Assembly (NCBI RefSeq): GCF_000192475.1
Contig: NZ_AEYW01000006.1
Span: forward strand, 372,001 to 436,000
DNA: 64,000 nt
Direction of reading: 5' to 3'
Source: Ruegeria conchae
GTDB lineage: Bacteria; Pseudomonadota; Alphaproteobacteria; Rhodobacterales; Rhodobacteraceae
The position numbers and the translations under genes are program-made. Positions 28,946 to 38,267 of the stretch are shown here, in pieces (within the stretch, counting starts at the first letter, position 1; the number at the start of each line of letters is the position of its first letter). The notes below the pieces were generated by a model. The model had not been told where the DNA came from. It worked only from the letters and a program-made list of their open reading frames with translations, and did no database searches.

Positions 28946-31306
28946 ATGCCCAAAGACAGTGGCATCGGAGCCAGTTCCAAGCGGCGTGAAGACGTACGCT
29001 TTCTGACCGGAGCAGGCAATTACACCGACGACATCAACGTGCATGGCCAGGCCTATGTGCATTTTCTACGGTCCGACATCGCACATGGCCGGATCACCAA
29101 TATCGACACATCTGCTGCCGAGGGCATGCCAGGTGTGGTGAAGGTTTTCACCGGCAAGGATTTTGAAGGCGTGGGCGGAATGCCCTGCGGCTGGGAAGTC
29201 ACCGACCGTCATGGGGCCCCGATGCAGGAACCTCCGCATCCGATTCTGGCGCAAGGCAAGGTGCGCCATGTGGGCGATCCCATTGCCGCTGTTGTTGCCG
29301 ACAGCCTTGCGCTTGCCCGCGACGCGGCCGAGGCGATTGAGGTGGATATCGAAGAGCTTCCTGCCGTGCTGGATATGAAAGCGGCTGCGCAGGATGGCGC
29401 GACGTTGGTTCATGACGATCTCAAGAACAACATTTGTTATGACTGGCATTTGGGCGAAGAAGACAATGACAAGGTCAATGAGGTCTTTGCCAATGCAGCT
29501 CACGTCACCACTCTGGACCTGGTCAACAACCGACTGGTCGCAAACCCGATGGAGCCGCGCGTGGCCGTGGCCGAATACAGCCGGGGCACGGATGAGTACA
29601 CGCTCTACACCACGTCGCAGAACCCGCATGTGATCCGTTTGCTGATGTGCGCGTTTGTTCTGGGCCTACCCGAGCACAAGGTGCGGGTGGTCGCCCCGGA
29701 TGTGGGCGGTGGCTTTGGAACCAAGATTTTCCACTATGCGGAGGAGGCATTCTGCACCTTCGCTGCCAAGGCCTGCAACCGCCCGGTCAAGTGGACGTCC
29801 AGCCGTTCCGAGGCGTTCATGTCGGATGCCCATGGCCGCGACCATGTAACCACGATTGAGCTGGCGCTGGATGCGGAGAACAACTTCACCGGTTTGCGCA
29901 CCAACACTCATGCCAATCTGGGTGCTTATCTATCGACCTTCTCCAGCTCGGTTCCGACCTGGTTGCACGGCACGCTGATGGCGGGGAACTACAAGACGCC
30001 AGTCATTCAGGTGAATGTGCGGGCGATGTTCACCAACACGGTGCCGGTGGATGCCTATCGCGGCGCGGGCCGGCCTGAGGCGACATTCCAGTTGGAGCGG
30101 GTCATCGACAAGGCCGCGCGAGAGTTGGGCGTTGATCCGATTGCGCTGCGTCGTCAGAACTTCATTACCCAATTCCCGTATGACACGCCGGTCGCGCTGA
30201 CCTATGACACCGGGGATTATAACGGGACGATGGACAAGCTCGAGGCCGCGGCCGATCTATCTGGCTTTGCCGCTCGGCGGGCGCAGAGCGAGGCCAATGG
30301 CAAGCTTCGCGGTTTAGGTGTCAATTGTTATATCGAGGCCTGCGGTATCGCGCCATCAAACATCGTTGGCATGTTGGGGGCCCGGGCGGGTCTATATGAT
30401 GCTGCCACGGTGCGGGTAAACGCCACCGGTTCGATCAGCGTTATGGTGGGCGCGCACAGCCACGGGCAGGGGCATGAGACGGCCTTCCCGCAGGTTGTGG
30501 CCGACATGATCGGTATCGATGAGTCGATGGTCGAGATTGTACATGGCGATACCTCGAAGATCCCGTTTGGGATGGGCACCTATGGCTCACGCTCGCTGGC
30601 GGTTTGCGGTTCGGCCATGGTCAAGGCGACTGAAAAGGTAATCGACAAGGCCAAGAAGATCGCAGCTCACCTGTTGGAAGCGTCAGAGGCCGACATCGAG
30701 CTGAAAGACGGTCAGTTCAGCGTCGCGGGCACTGACAAGTCGGTGGCCTGGGGTGATGTGACCCTGACGGCTTATGTACCACACAACTACCCATTGGAGG
30801 TTGAACCGGGGCTGGAGGAGACCGCGTTTTATGACCCGGCCAACTTTACCTTCCCGGCCGGCGCCTATGCCTGTGAGGTCGAGGTGGACCCCGAGACCGG
30901 TCAGGTCAGCATCGAGAAGTTCACCGCCGCAGATGACTTTGGCAACATCGTGAACCCGATGATCGTGGATGGTCAGGTACATGGTGGTATTGGTCAGGGC
31001 ATCGGTCAGGCGCTGCTGGAGAACTGCGCCTATGACGAGAACGGTCAACTGCTGAGCGCGTCCTTCATGGACTACGCGATGCCACGCGCGGATGATCTGC
31101 CGTTCTATGAAGTCGACCATTCCAGCCAGACGCCGTGTACGCACAACCCGTTGGGTGTGAAGGGCTGTGGCGAGGCCGGAGCAATCGGTTCGCCACCTGC
31201 CGTTGTCAACGCGGTTTTGGATGCGCTGAATTCGGGCGGAAAGGCTGTTGATCACATTGACATGCCGATGAGCCCGTCGCGTGTTTGGACGGCGATGCAT
31301 AGTTGA
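28946..31306 (+). CDS. coxL: CO-dehydrogenase-like large subunit, form II
   Basis: 786 residues. Mo-binding subunit of the xanthine-oxidase family. The active-site loop at residues 370-376 is AYRGAGR, the form II signature; true aerobic CO dehydrogenases (form I) have AYxCSFR with the Cu-ligating Cys. Other family motifs include [12 protein letters not shown] and the C-terminal [11 protein letters not shown]. Form II enzymes have uncertain physiological substrates and have not generally been shown to oxidise CO. GGGAGG lies upstream of the ATG. Confidence 0.95.
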   Translation: MPKDSGIGASSKRREDVRFLTGAGNYTDDINVHGQAYVHFLRSDIAHGRITNIDTSAAEGMPGVVKVFTGKDFEGVGGMPCGWEVTDRHGAPMQEPPHPILAQGKVRHVGDPIAAVVADSLALARDAAEAIEVDIEELPAVLDMKAAAQDGATLVHDDLKNNICYDWHLGEEDNDKVNEVFANAAHVTTLDLVNNRLVANPMEPRVAVAEYSRGTDEYTLYTTSQNPHVIRLLMCAFVLGLPEHKVRVVAPDVGGGFGTKIFHYAEEAFCTFAAKACNRPVKWTSSRSEAFMSDAHGRDHVTTIELALDAENNFTGLRTNTHANLGAYLSTFSSSVPTWLHGTLMAGNYKTPVIQVNVRAMFTNTVPVDAYRGAGRPEATFQLERVIDKAARELGVDPIALRRQNFITQFPYDTPVALTYDTGDYNGTMDKLEAAADLSGFAARRAQSEANGKLRGLGVNCYIEACGIAPSNIVGMLGARAGLYDAATVRVNATGSISVMVGAHSHGQGHETAFPQVVADMIGIDESMVEIVHGDTSKIPFGMGTYGSRSLAVCGSAMVKATEKVIDKAKKIAAHLLEASEADIELKDGQFSVAGTDKSVAWGDVTLTAYVPHNYPLEVEPGLEETAFYDPANFTFPAGAYACEVEVDPETGQVSIEKFTAADDFGNIVNPMIVDGQVHGGIGQGIGQALLENCAYDENGQLLSASFMDYAMPRADDLPFYEVDHSSQTPCTHNPLGVKGCGEAGAIGSPPAVVNAVLDALNSGGKAVDHIDMPMSPSRVWTAMHS

Positions 31307-31317
31307 AAGGTTGGGGT

Positions 31318-31377
31318 GCGAGGGGCCAACCCCTCGCGCTCCCCGAGATATTTATAGCCAGATGAAGGGCGGATCCG
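31318..31377 (+). repeat. Dispersed intergenic repeat, copy B, with hairpin
   Basis: A perfect eight-base stem, GCGAGGGG-CCAA-CCCCTCGC (31318-31337), is followed by CTCCCCGAGATATTTATAGC and CAGATGAAG, then GGATCCG. The core and the GGATCCG are shared with the element at 41037-41108. It lies between coxL and coxM. Confidence 0.6.
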
Positions 31378-31401
31378 CGCCTTTCGGAAAGGAAGAACGA
31401 A

Positions 31402-32193
31402 ATGTACAATTTCGATTTTGAGAAGCCCTCGACCATTGCTGACGCGGTTGCCGCGTTGGCGGGTGAGGATGCGCAGGCGTTGGGGGGTGGTCAGACCCTG
31501 ATCCCCACGTTGAAGCAACGATTGGCGGCGCCATCAACGCTGGTTTCGGTCAGCGGGATTGCCGAGATGAAGGGCGTCTGTGTCGAGGATGATGGTTCAG
31601 TTGCCATTGGTGGTGCCACGACCCACGCAGATGTAGCAGCGGATGCAGCGAGCAGCTATCCGGCGCTGGCGGCCTTGGCTGGTCAGATCGGAGATCCGGC
31701 GGTACGTAATCGCGGCACCATTGGTGGCTCTGTCGCCAACAATGATCCGGCGGCCTGTTATCCGGCGGGAGTGCTGGGTTCAGGGGCGACCATTGTCACT
31801 AATACACGCCAGATAGCGGCGGATGACTTCTTTCAAGGCATGTTTACGACTGCGCTGGAAGAGGGTGAAATTATCACCTCGGTGCGTTTTCCTGTGCCGC
31901 AAGCTGCGAGCTATCAGAAGTTCTTGCAACCAGCGTCCCGTTTTGCATTGGTCGGGGTCTATCTCGCCCGGTTTGCGGATGGCGTGCGGGTTGCTGCAAC
32001 CGGCGCCAGCGAAGATGGAGTGTTCCGTTGGTCCGAGGCCGAGGAGGCCTTGAACAAAGAGTTCCGTACGGATGCTTTGCTGGGTCTGCACATCAATCCG
32101 ATGAACATGATCGGGGATTTGCATGGCAGCAAAGAATACCGCGCGCATCTGGTCAGCGTGATGACAAAACGGGCCGTCGAGGCCTGCAGCTAA
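31402..32193 (+). CDS. coxM: CO-dehydrogenase-like medium subunit, FAD-binding
   Basis: 263 residues. FAD subunit of the CoxSLM complex. Flavin-binding motifs of the family are present as ALGGGQTLIPTLK near 27-39 and RNRGTIGGSVANNDPAA near 110-126. The C-terminal CO_deh_flav_C region follows from about 165. Ends the operon before a strong terminator. Confidence 0.93.
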   Translation: MYNFDFEKPSTIADAVAALAGEDAQALGGGQTLIPTLKQRLAAPSTLVSVSGIAEMKGVCVEDDGSVAIGGATTHADVAADAASSYPALAALAGQIGDPAVRNRGTIGGSVANNDPAACYPAGVLGSGATIVTNTRQIAADDFFQGMFTTALEEGEIITSVRFPVPQAASYQKFLQPASRFALVGVYLARFADGVRVAATGASEDGVFRWSEAEEALNKEFRTDALLGLHINPMNMIGDLHGSKEYRAHLVSVMTKRAVEACS

Positions 32194-32215
32194 GCAGGTT
32201 CGCAACCAAATCGAT

Positions 32216-32248
32216 AAGCCCCGGTGAAAGCCGGGGCTTTACTTTTTT
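32216..32248 (+). terminator. Terminator of the coxSLM operon
   Basis: AAGCCCCGG and CCGGGGCTT form a nine-base perfect stem around TGAAAG, followed by TACTTTTTTC. It overlaps the stop of the convergent RpiR gene by a few bases and may serve both strands. Confidence 0.85.
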
Positions 32249-33138
32249 CTGACCCGAGGCGGCTTAGCCGGTCGCCAATATGCGCCAGTGTCTTCTCGAG
32301 CCGTCTGATACCGTTCGACGCGGTCGCGCGCTGCCGACCCTCCTGCAGCAAAAAGGTGACCGATCAGGCATTCGAGTACAGCCATGGCCCCGGAGAAGCT
32401 GGAAAAGTGATGTTGAGTACGGGTGCTGACTGGCAGCACGACATCCGGGTCAACACCAGGGGCAATGACTTCGCTATCCGACAATAAGACGATCCGCATC
32501 CCGCGTTTACGCGCAAAACGCATGGATTGGATAGTGTCCGAGGAATAGGGGTGAACGGTGATAGCGAACAAGCAGTCCGCTGAATCGGCCTCGAGCAGAT
32601 CATCGACGGCGGAACCCATGTGCCGGGGGACCAATTGAAATCCGGGGTGTGCCATCCGACCGGCATAGTGAAAATAATAGGCCAAAGCATAGCTGGCTCG
32701 GGTTGCTGTGATATAGCAGCGTTTTGCTGACAACATGTGGTCCGTGACCTGCTTTACCAACGAGGGATCAGCCAGACGCAGGGAGCGGGTAACGACATTC
32801 AGCTCATTTTGCGCGAACCCTGCTTGAGCCGCGCTAAAGTCATCACCTGAACGCATGCGGCCTAACCAATCTTGGCCCAACCGATCCTCGCGGTCGGTGA
32901 CAAGGGTCTGCCGAAATGGTTTTCGAAAAGCCAAGAAACTGTCGAAGCCCAGACGGTACGCCAGACGTACGAGGACATTTGAACTTACACCGATTTTCTT
33001 AGCCGTAACGCGGACCGGGTCGAGCCCAAAATCCCCGGGATGGTCGATGATGTATTTTGCTGCGGCCTGCATCTGTTGAGGCAGGGATTCGATATCGGCG
33101 CGTAGCTGCTCGGTCAGTTGGGCTGGTTTGTTTTGCAT
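32239..33138 (-). CDS. MurR/RpiR family transcriptional regulator
   Basis: 299 residues. N-terminal HTH_6 (RVTAKKIGVSSNVLVRLAYRLGFDSF) and a C-terminal SIS sugar-phosphate-binding domain (CYITATRASYALAYYFHYAG). The start at 33138 (MQNKPAQLTEQ) matches the usual family beginning, though no clear ribosome site is visible; an upstream ATG at 33183 is less likely. It diverges from the BKACE-aminotransferase operon and probably controls it; a perfect AACATATGTT palindrome at 33150-33159 between them is a possible operator. Confidence 0.88.
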   Translation of the reverse strand: MQNKPAQLTEQLRADIESLPQQMQAAAKYIIDHPGDFGLDPVRVTAKKIGVSSNVLVRLAYRLGFDSFLAFRKPFRQTLVTDREDRLGQDWLGRMRSGDDFSAAQAGFAQNELNVVTRSLRLADPSLVKQVTDHMLSAKRCYITATRASYALAYYFHYAGRMAHPGFQLVPRHMGSAVDDLLEADSADCLFAITVHPYSSDTIQSMRFARKRGMRIVLLSDSEVIAPGVDPDVVLPVSTRTQHHFSSFSGAMAVLECLIGHLFAAGGSAARDRVERYQTAREDTGAYWRPAKPPRVRKK

Positions 33139-33246
33139 GGTTAAAGAAAAACATATGTTATGGATGATGCAAATTGAAAACACTAGGGCTGAATATATTT
33201 CGGGATCAGATTAAGCCGTTTGGAAATGTCAGAAGGTGGTTCCGGG

Positions 33247-34008
33247 ATGTTGGTAAGCGAAGCCCTGCCTTACATATTGGTGGCGCCAAATGGAGCACGC
33301 AGAGGGCATAGGGATCATCCCGCCTTGCCTGTCACAATGGAAGAAATCGTCGAAACGGCGAAAGCCTGCAGCCTGGCAGGTGCCAATGGATTGCATCTGC
33401 ATGTCCGTGATCAGGCGGGTCAGCATTCTCTGGATGCAGGTTTGTATCGAGAGACGCTTGCGGAATTGCACCACGCCGTACCGCAGATGGACATCCAGAT
33501 TACCACAGAGGCTGCCGGAATTTTTGACGTTCAGACCCAGTTCGAATGCTTGAAGAACGTCCACCCGGATTGGGCTTCGATTTCGGTACGCGAGATTGCT
33601 AGGTCGCCGGAGCTTGCGCCAAGCGTTTATGCGCTGTGCGCGGAACAGGGGACGCGCGTTCAACACATTCTCTATGACGCTACCGACGTTGAGTTGTTGG
33701 TCCGCTGGCAGAAGGATGGAGTTGTTAAACCCCATCAGGTCGAACATCTGTTTGTACTTGGCCGCTACTCGACAACGCAGGAATCGACACCGGAAGATCT
33801 GGATGCATTCCCGGCTACGACAGACCCATGGATGGTCTGTGCCTTTGGCGGGCAAGAGCATGCGTGCCTGCAAAAAACTGTACAGTTTGGTGGCGATGTG
33901 CGCGTGGGGTTTGAAAACAGTATTGCGGGCTGTGATGGTCAGGCCTGGGCAGACAATGCCGCATCCGTTGCAGCTTTGATTGATCTTTTGAAAAGGACTT
34001 CGAAATGA
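33247..34008 (+). CDS. BKACE-family (DUF849) beta-keto acid cleavage enzyme
   Basis: 253 residues. Family members condense a beta-keto acid with acetyl-CoA and split it to acetoacetate and a CoA ester, using a zinc ion held by the HxH of GLHLHVRD (His50, His52). Founding member is Kce of lysine fermentation; most have other substrates. AGGTGG lies seven bases before the ATG at 33247; upstream starts at 33220 and 33226 lack one. Its stop overlaps the aminotransferase ATG (ATGA), so the two form an operon. The substrate is unknown. Confidence 0.85.
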   Translation: MLVSEALPYILVAPNGARRGHRDHPALPVTMEEIVETAKACSLAGANGLHLHVRDQAGQHSLDAGLYRETLAELHHAVPQMDIQITTEAAGIFDVQTQFECLKNVHPDWASISVREIARSPELAPSVYALCAEQGTRVQHILYDATDVELLVRWQKDGVVKPHQVEHLFVLGRYSTTQESTPEDLDAFPATTDPWMVCAFGGQEHACLQKTVQFGGDVRVGFENSIAGCDGQAWADNAASVAALIDLLKRTSK

Positions 34009-35321
34009 GTCACGTTTTTCCGCGCCACACTAAGTCTGAATTGCCGGTCGCTGCAGGTGGTGAGGGTTGTTATCTGATTGATTCAACCGGTCGCCGCTAT
34101 CTGGATTGCGGGGATGCAGCGGTTTCGTGTCTTGGTCATTCCAATGAAACTGTGGTCAAAGCGGTGCAGCAGCAGGTAGAGCAGATCGCGTTTGCCCATA
34201 CCGGCTTCATGACCTCGGAACCGGCTGAGGCGCTTGCTGAATTGTTGATCGAACATGCTCCCGGTGATTTGGACCGCGTGTATTTTGTGTCGGGCGGGTC
34301 CGAGGCGACTGAGGCCGCGATCAAGTTGGCACGGCAGTACTATCTGGAAACAGGTCAACCTGAGCGCCGTCATGTCATTGCACGTCGGCAAAGCTATCAC
34401 GGTAACACACTGGGAGCACTGTCGGCGGGGGGCAACGAATGGCGACGGGCTCAGTTTGCGCCGATGCTAATCGAGATGACCCATATCGCACCCTGTTATG
34501 AATACGCTGAAAAGCCTGAGGGCGAGAGCAGCTACGACTACGGGCAGCGTGTGGCTAATGAATTGGAGGCCGAAATATTGCGTCTGGGGCCCAATACGGT
34601 GATGGCCTTCATGGCAGAACCCGTGGTCGGCGCGACTTTAGGGGCTGTTCCTGCGGTTGAAGGATATTTCAAACGTATTCGTGAGATTTGTGATCAATAT
34701 GGTGTTCTGCTGATCCTTGATGAAGTGATGTGTGGCATGGGGCGTACCGGCCATCTGTTTGCTTGTGATCATGATGGCGTGGCACCGGATATTTTGTGTA
34801 TAGCCAAGGGGTTGGGGGCCGGGTATCAGCCAATCGGGGCGATGCTGTGTTCGGCTCGGATCTACGACGCAATCCAAAACGGATCGGGATTCTTCCAACA
34901 CGGTCACACCTATATTGGTCACCCGGTTGCAACAGCTGCCGCATTGGCGGTCGTGACGGAACTTACGCAGAACGATCTGCCATTGAGGGCGGCGCTGATG
35001 GGCGAGAAACTGCAGTCAGCCCTGACCACTGCGTTTGGTCAGCATCCCCATGTTGGCGATATCCGCGGGCGTGGTTTGTTCCGGGGGATCGAACTTGTGG
35101 CAAATCGCGAGACCAAAACGCCGTTTGATCCAGCACTTGGAGTTGCGGGCAAGATCAAGAAGGCGGCGTTTGCGGAAGGATTGATTTGTTATCCGATGTC
35201 CGGAACACGCGATGGTCAACATGGGGATCACATCCTTCTGGCGCCTCCATTCATTATAGAAGGCAAGCAGATCGATGAGTTGGTCGCCAAGTTGGATCGC
35301 GCGATCTCAAACGTGATCTGA
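34005..35321 (+). CDS. Class III PLP-dependent aminotransferase
   Basis: 438 residues. Fold type I omega-aminotransferase family. The PLP lysine is Lys268 in LCIAKGLGAGYQP; the cofactor phosphate site is FVSGGSEATEAAIKLAR and LILDEVMCGMGRTG precedes the lysine. Coupling to the BKACE gene suggests a pathway in which an amino acid is deaminated to a beta-keto acid that BKACE then cleaves. This is inference from context. Confidence 0.9.
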   Translation: MSHVFPRHTKSELPVAAGGEGCYLIDSTGRRYLDCGDAAVSCLGHSNETVVKAVQQQVEQIAFAHTGFMTSEPAEALAELLIEHAPGDLDRVYFVSGGSEATEAAIKLARQYYLETGQPERRHVIARRQSYHGNTLGALSAGGNEWRRAQFAPMLIEMTHIAPCYEYAEKPEGESSYDYGQRVANELEAEILRLGPNTVMAFMAEPVVGATLGAVPAVEGYFKRIREICDQYGVLLILDEVMCGMGRTGHLFACDHDGVAPDILCIAKGLGAGYQPIGAMLCSARIYDAIQNGSGFFQHGHTYIGHPVATAAALAVVTELTQNDLPLRAALMGEKLQSALTTAFGQHPHVGDIRGRGLFRGIELVANRETKTPFDPALGVAGKIKKAAFAEGLICYPMSGTRDGQHGDHILLAPPFIIEGKQIDELVAKLDRAISNVI

Positions 35322-35398
35322 CAAATCTGATAGCTGTCTTCTCAAATAGTTCGCGGTACGTTGAAAATCTGCAGAGCGGATTCGAGACGAGCCAGGCA

Positions 35399-35433
35399 TG
35401 AAAAAAGGCTCCGACCAGACTGGCGGAGCCTTT
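35399..35433 (-). terminator. Terminator of infC
   Basis: AAAGGCTCCG and CGGAGCCTTT pair perfectly over ten bases; on the minus strand a TTTTTT run follows. It lies 21 bp past the infC stop. A matching T run on the plus strand is short, so it mainly serves infC. Confidence 0.85.
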
Positions 35434-35453
35434 GAGCACGTCCTGAAGCGCGG

Positions 35454-36002
35454 TTACTTCTGCGGCAGCGGGCCGATCATCATGATCATCTGACGACCTT
35501 CCATCTTTGGCATGTTCTCGATCTTGCCCAAATCCTTGACGTCCTCGGCCACACGCTCCAGCAGTTCACGACCCAGGTTCTGGTGCGCCATTTCGCGACC
35601 ACGGAACCGCAAGGTGACTTTCACCTTATCGCCGTTTTCAAGAAACTTGAACACGTTCCGCATCTTGACGTCATAGTCATGCGTATCGGTGTTGGGCCGG
35701 AACTTGACCTCCTTCACCTCGATGATCTTTTGCTTCTTACGGGCTTCGCTTTCGCGTTTCTGCTGTTCGTATTTGAACTTGCCGAAATCCATGATTTTGC
35801 AGACCGGCGGGTTGGCGTTGGGCGAAATCTCAACCAGATCGAGGCCTACATCGGCGGCCATCTGCATGGCTTTTGCGGGATGAACCACCCCGACATTTTC
35901 ACCTTCGGCGCCAATCAGGCGAATTTCGGGAGCACGGATCTTGTCATTGACGCGCGGGCCGGTATCTCGCTGTGGCGGCGCGTTGTGAGGTCTGCGGGCT
36001 AT
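35454..36002 (-). CDS. infC: Translation initiation factor IF-3, ATA start
   Basis: 182 residues when translation starts at ATA (36002-36000), giving (M)[12 protein letters not shown], the expected IF-3 N-terminus, with AAGGA eight bases upstream. No ATG, GTG or TTG exists in frame before the upstream stop TAA; the first ordinary start (GTG at 35888) would delete 38 conserved residues including [16 protein letters not shown]-3 genes characteristically use rare starts (AUU in E. coli), which lets IF-3 repress its own translation. Core motifs [22 protein letters not shown] and [12 protein letters not shown] are intact. rpmI and rplT, often downstream, are absent here. Confidence 0.93.
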   Translation of the reverse strand: MARRPHNAPPQRDTGPRVNDKIRAPEIRLIGAEGENVGVVHPAKAMQMAADVGLDLVEISPNANPPVCKIMDFGKFKYEQQKRESEARKKQKIIEVKEVKFRPNTDTHDYDVKMRNVFKFLENGDKVKVTLRFRGREMAHQNLGRELLERVAEDVKDLGKIENMPKMEGRQMIMMIGPLPQK

Positions 36003-36034
36003 GGGTTCATTCCTTTGATGATTGCAGAATTTCG

Positions 36035-36056
36035 AGCCCGGAATTTAGACCGGGCT
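36035..36056 (-). other. Hairpin in the infC leader
   Basis: AGCCCGG and CCGGGCT form a seven-base perfect stem with an eight-base loop, 33-54 bases upstream of the infC ATA start. It has no T run, so a leader structure is likelier than a terminator. Confidence 0.45.
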
Positions 36057-36118
36057 GAGAGGTGTTTCAAGCGGCATAAATTACAAGCCGCATGAATTTT
36101 CGATGAAATTCGGGTGTT

Positions 36119-36155
36119 TTTGCCGGTTTAGGCTGTCGACAACCCGACCGGCAAA
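36119..36155 (-). terminator. Possible terminator downstream of fpr
   Basis: TTTGCCGG and CCGGCAAA pair over eight bases around a long loop just after the fpr stop. There is no T run on the minus strand, so function is uncertain. Confidence 0.35.
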
Positions 36156-36160
36156 CCCGT

Positions 36161-36994
36161 TTAGCCCACAAAGGCCTTTTCGATCACGAATTCCTTGGGT
36201 TCGGAATTTGCGCCTTCGCGCAGGCCGAACTCTTCCAGAATTGCTTTGATGTCATGGTTGAACGCAAGGCTGCCACAGACCATGGCACGGTCGGTGTCCG
36301 GTTTGATACCACCTTCGATGCCCAGGTCGGCAAATACCGAGCCGTCTTTCAGCAATTCGGTGATGCGGCCCATTTTTGGGCTCTCTTCTCGCGTGGTGGT
36401 CGGGTAGTAACGGATCTTGTTGGCGAAACCTTCACCGATCAGTTCAGCCAGCAACTCGTCCTGACGAATGTTCTCGATCAGCTCGCGACCATAATCCAGC
36501 TCGGCCACGTCGCGGCAGGTATGAGTTATGATGACCTCGTCATAATCTTCATAGGTCTGCGGCTCGCGCAGCAACGATGCGAAGGGCGCAAAGCCGGTTC
36601 CTGTGGCAAAGAACCAGAGGCGCTTGCCGGGCAACAGCGCGTCATGCACCAATGTGCCCACGGGCTTGGGCCGAAGGATGATCTGATCGCCAGGCTGGAT
36701 GTGCTGCAGTTTCGAGGTCAGCGGGCCATCCTGCACTTTTATCGAATAGAACTCGAGCTCTTCGTCCCACGAAGGCGAAGCGATTGAATAAGCACGTAGC
36801 AGAGGTTTGCCATTGTCACCCAGCAGACCGATCATCACAAATTCGCCCGAGCGGAAACGCAAGGACGCAGGACGTGACACTTTGAAAGAGAACAGGCGGT
36901 CGGTCCAATGCTTGACCTCGGTCACGGTCTGAGCGTCGGGCAGGACGGGGGCCTTTACGGCGGTTGCTTCACTCACGGGCTTCATCTCTGTCAT
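36161..36994 (-). CDS. fpr: Ferredoxin/flavodoxin-NADP+ reductase
   Basis: 277 residues. FAD enzyme exchanging electrons between NADPH and ferredoxin. FAD-binding RAYSIASPSWDE and the NADP-site GTGFAPFASLLREP are clear; the C-terminus ends VIEKAFVG as in bacterial Fpr. It follows the sulfur-assimilation genes on the same strand after 107 bp and may supply their reductant, though the gap leaves room for a separate promoter. Confidence 0.93.
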   Translation of the reverse strand: MTEMKPVSEATAVKAPVLPDAQTVTEVKHWTDRLFSFKVSRPASLRFRSGEFVMIGLLGDNGKPLLRAYSIASPSWDEELEFYSIKVQDGPLTSKLQHIQPGDQIILRPKPVGTLVHDALLPGKRLWFFATGTGFAPFASLLREPQTYEDYDEVIITHTCRDVAELDYGRELIENIRQDELLAELIGEGFANKIRYYPTTTREESPKMGRITELLKDGSVFADLGIEGGIKPDTDRAMVCGSLAFNHDIKAILEEFGLREGANSEPKEFVIEKAFVG

Positions 36995-37101
36995 AATTTC
37001 ACCACCGGTCTGCTAAACCGGTATCTCCGTTTAATCTTTGATCCAAGTCAGGAAAAGGGGCAGATTGCCCCTTTCGCGTCACAAGCTGGCGATGGCGGGT
37101 T

Positions 37102-37509
37102 TCAGCCGCGCAGACGGGCCTGATAATTGTTCTCTTGCCAGTTGGCACGCGCCAACCACTGATCTTCGGGCTGACGTGCTGCTAGGCTGTGATCGATTTC
37201 GACCTCATCAAACCCGCTGCGACGTGCCATTGCGTACTGATCCGCCAATACATGGCCTTTTGCACGAAGGCGACCGGTATACCCTTTCAACCGCAGCACG
37301 CGTGCGATCGTAAAGCCACGCCCGTCTGCTGATGACGGGAAGTCGACGCGCACCATCTGAGCGCTACCCAAACGGTCAATCAGTTCATCCGGATCCGTGT
37401 CCGAGCTGACGTCGAATGCAACAACATCGTTGGCTGCATCGTCCAAAGTAACGAAGCCGTCGGTCCAGTCCTCGGGCGAAAAGCCTTGGTCATTCACGAT
37501 TACGTTCAT
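37102..37509 (-). CDS. DUF934 protein of the sulfate assimilation operon
   Basis: 135 residues. DUF934 proteins accompany cysH and cysI in many proteobacteria and are presumed accessory to sulfite reduction. FPSSADGRGFTIARVLR and GHVLADQYAMARRSGFDEVEI are the family blocks. GGAG lies seven bases upstream, and the ATG overlaps the cysH stop (ATGA). Confidence 0.9.
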   Translation of the reverse strand: MNVIVNDQGFSPEDWTDGFVTLDDAANDVVAFDVSSDTDPDELIDRLGSAQMVRVDFPSSADGRGFTIARVLRLKGYTGRLRAKGHVLADQYAMARRSGFDEVEIDHSLAARQPEDQWLARANWQENNYQARLRG

Positions 37510-38267
37510 GTTTTCTCTCCAACACGCACCATCTTGCCGTCGACAAAATGGATGCCGCATTCTTCTTTTTCTCTGTTACGCCAGCGTCCGGCGCGGGGGT
37601 CTTCGCCCTCTTTGACCGGCGATGTGCAGGGTGCACAGCCGATCGATGGGTATCCTTTGGCCACCAGCGGGTGCCGGGGCAGGTTGTTCTCAGTCATATA
37701 GGCGCGCACATCTTCGGGCGCCCAATGGGCCAATGGATTGACTTTGATCCGTCCGGTGCCGTCTTCGACTTCGAAGAATTCGAGCGCCGCGCGGGTTCCT
37801 GATTGAAACCGTTTGCGCCCGGATATCCAGCCACAATATCCAGATAGCGCCCGTTGCAGCGGGAAAGTCTTTCGCAAATTGCAGCAAGCGTCAGTGTCAC
37901 TTAGATGTAGTGCCCCATAAGGGTCGTCACGCTCAACATCGTCCTTATCCGCTTGGATGATTTTCACGTTGGTCAGCCCCAGACGTTCACTAACCTCGTG
38001 CTGATACTCGAGCGTTTCCGTAAACAGCATCTGCGTGTCGATGAACAATACCGGTGTGGCTTTGTCGACCACTGCCGCCATGTGCAACAGCACCACTGAT
38101 TCCGCCCCAAAGCTGGAAACGAGCGCAAGTTCTTCGATCTCTTCAATCGCGCCGTGCATCACGTCATGAGCACTATGATGACGGAACCGGGTATTCAGAG
38201 CGTCGACCTTTTCGGTCAGATCGCGTCTGTTGGAACCCAGTTCCGTCTGGATCAGGTCAAGCGGCAT
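37506..38267 (-). CDS. cysH: Adenylyl-sulfate (APS) reductase
   Basis: 253 residues. Reduces activated sulfate to sulfite with thioredoxin. Cys128/Cys129 (DACCNLRK) and Cys210/Cys213 (GCAPC) form the four-cysteine set that binds a 4Fe-4S cluster and marks enzymes using APS; the cluster-free PAPS reductase of E. coli lacks them. The catalytic Cys is in ECGIHF near the C-terminus. The start overlaps the end of cysI by 11 bases. Confidence 0.94.
   Translation of the reverse strand: MPLDLIQTELGSNRRDLTEKVDALNTRFRHHSAHDVMHGAIEEIEELALVSSFGAESVVLLHMAAVVDKATPVLFIDTQMLFTETLEYQHEVSERLGLTNVKIIQADKDDVERDDPYGALHLSDTDACCNLRKTFPLQRALSGYCGWISGRKRFQSGTRAALEFFEVEDGTGRIKVNPLAHWAPEDVRAYMTENNLPRHPLVAKGYPSIGCAPCTSPVKEGEDPRAGRWRNREKEECGIHFVDGKMVRVGEKT

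Noticed and set aside
34005..35321. Aminotransferase as glutamate-1-semialdehyde aminomutase or BioA
   Set aside because: It shares only the general class III motifs, and its coupling to a BKACE gene fits neither haem nor biotin synthesis.
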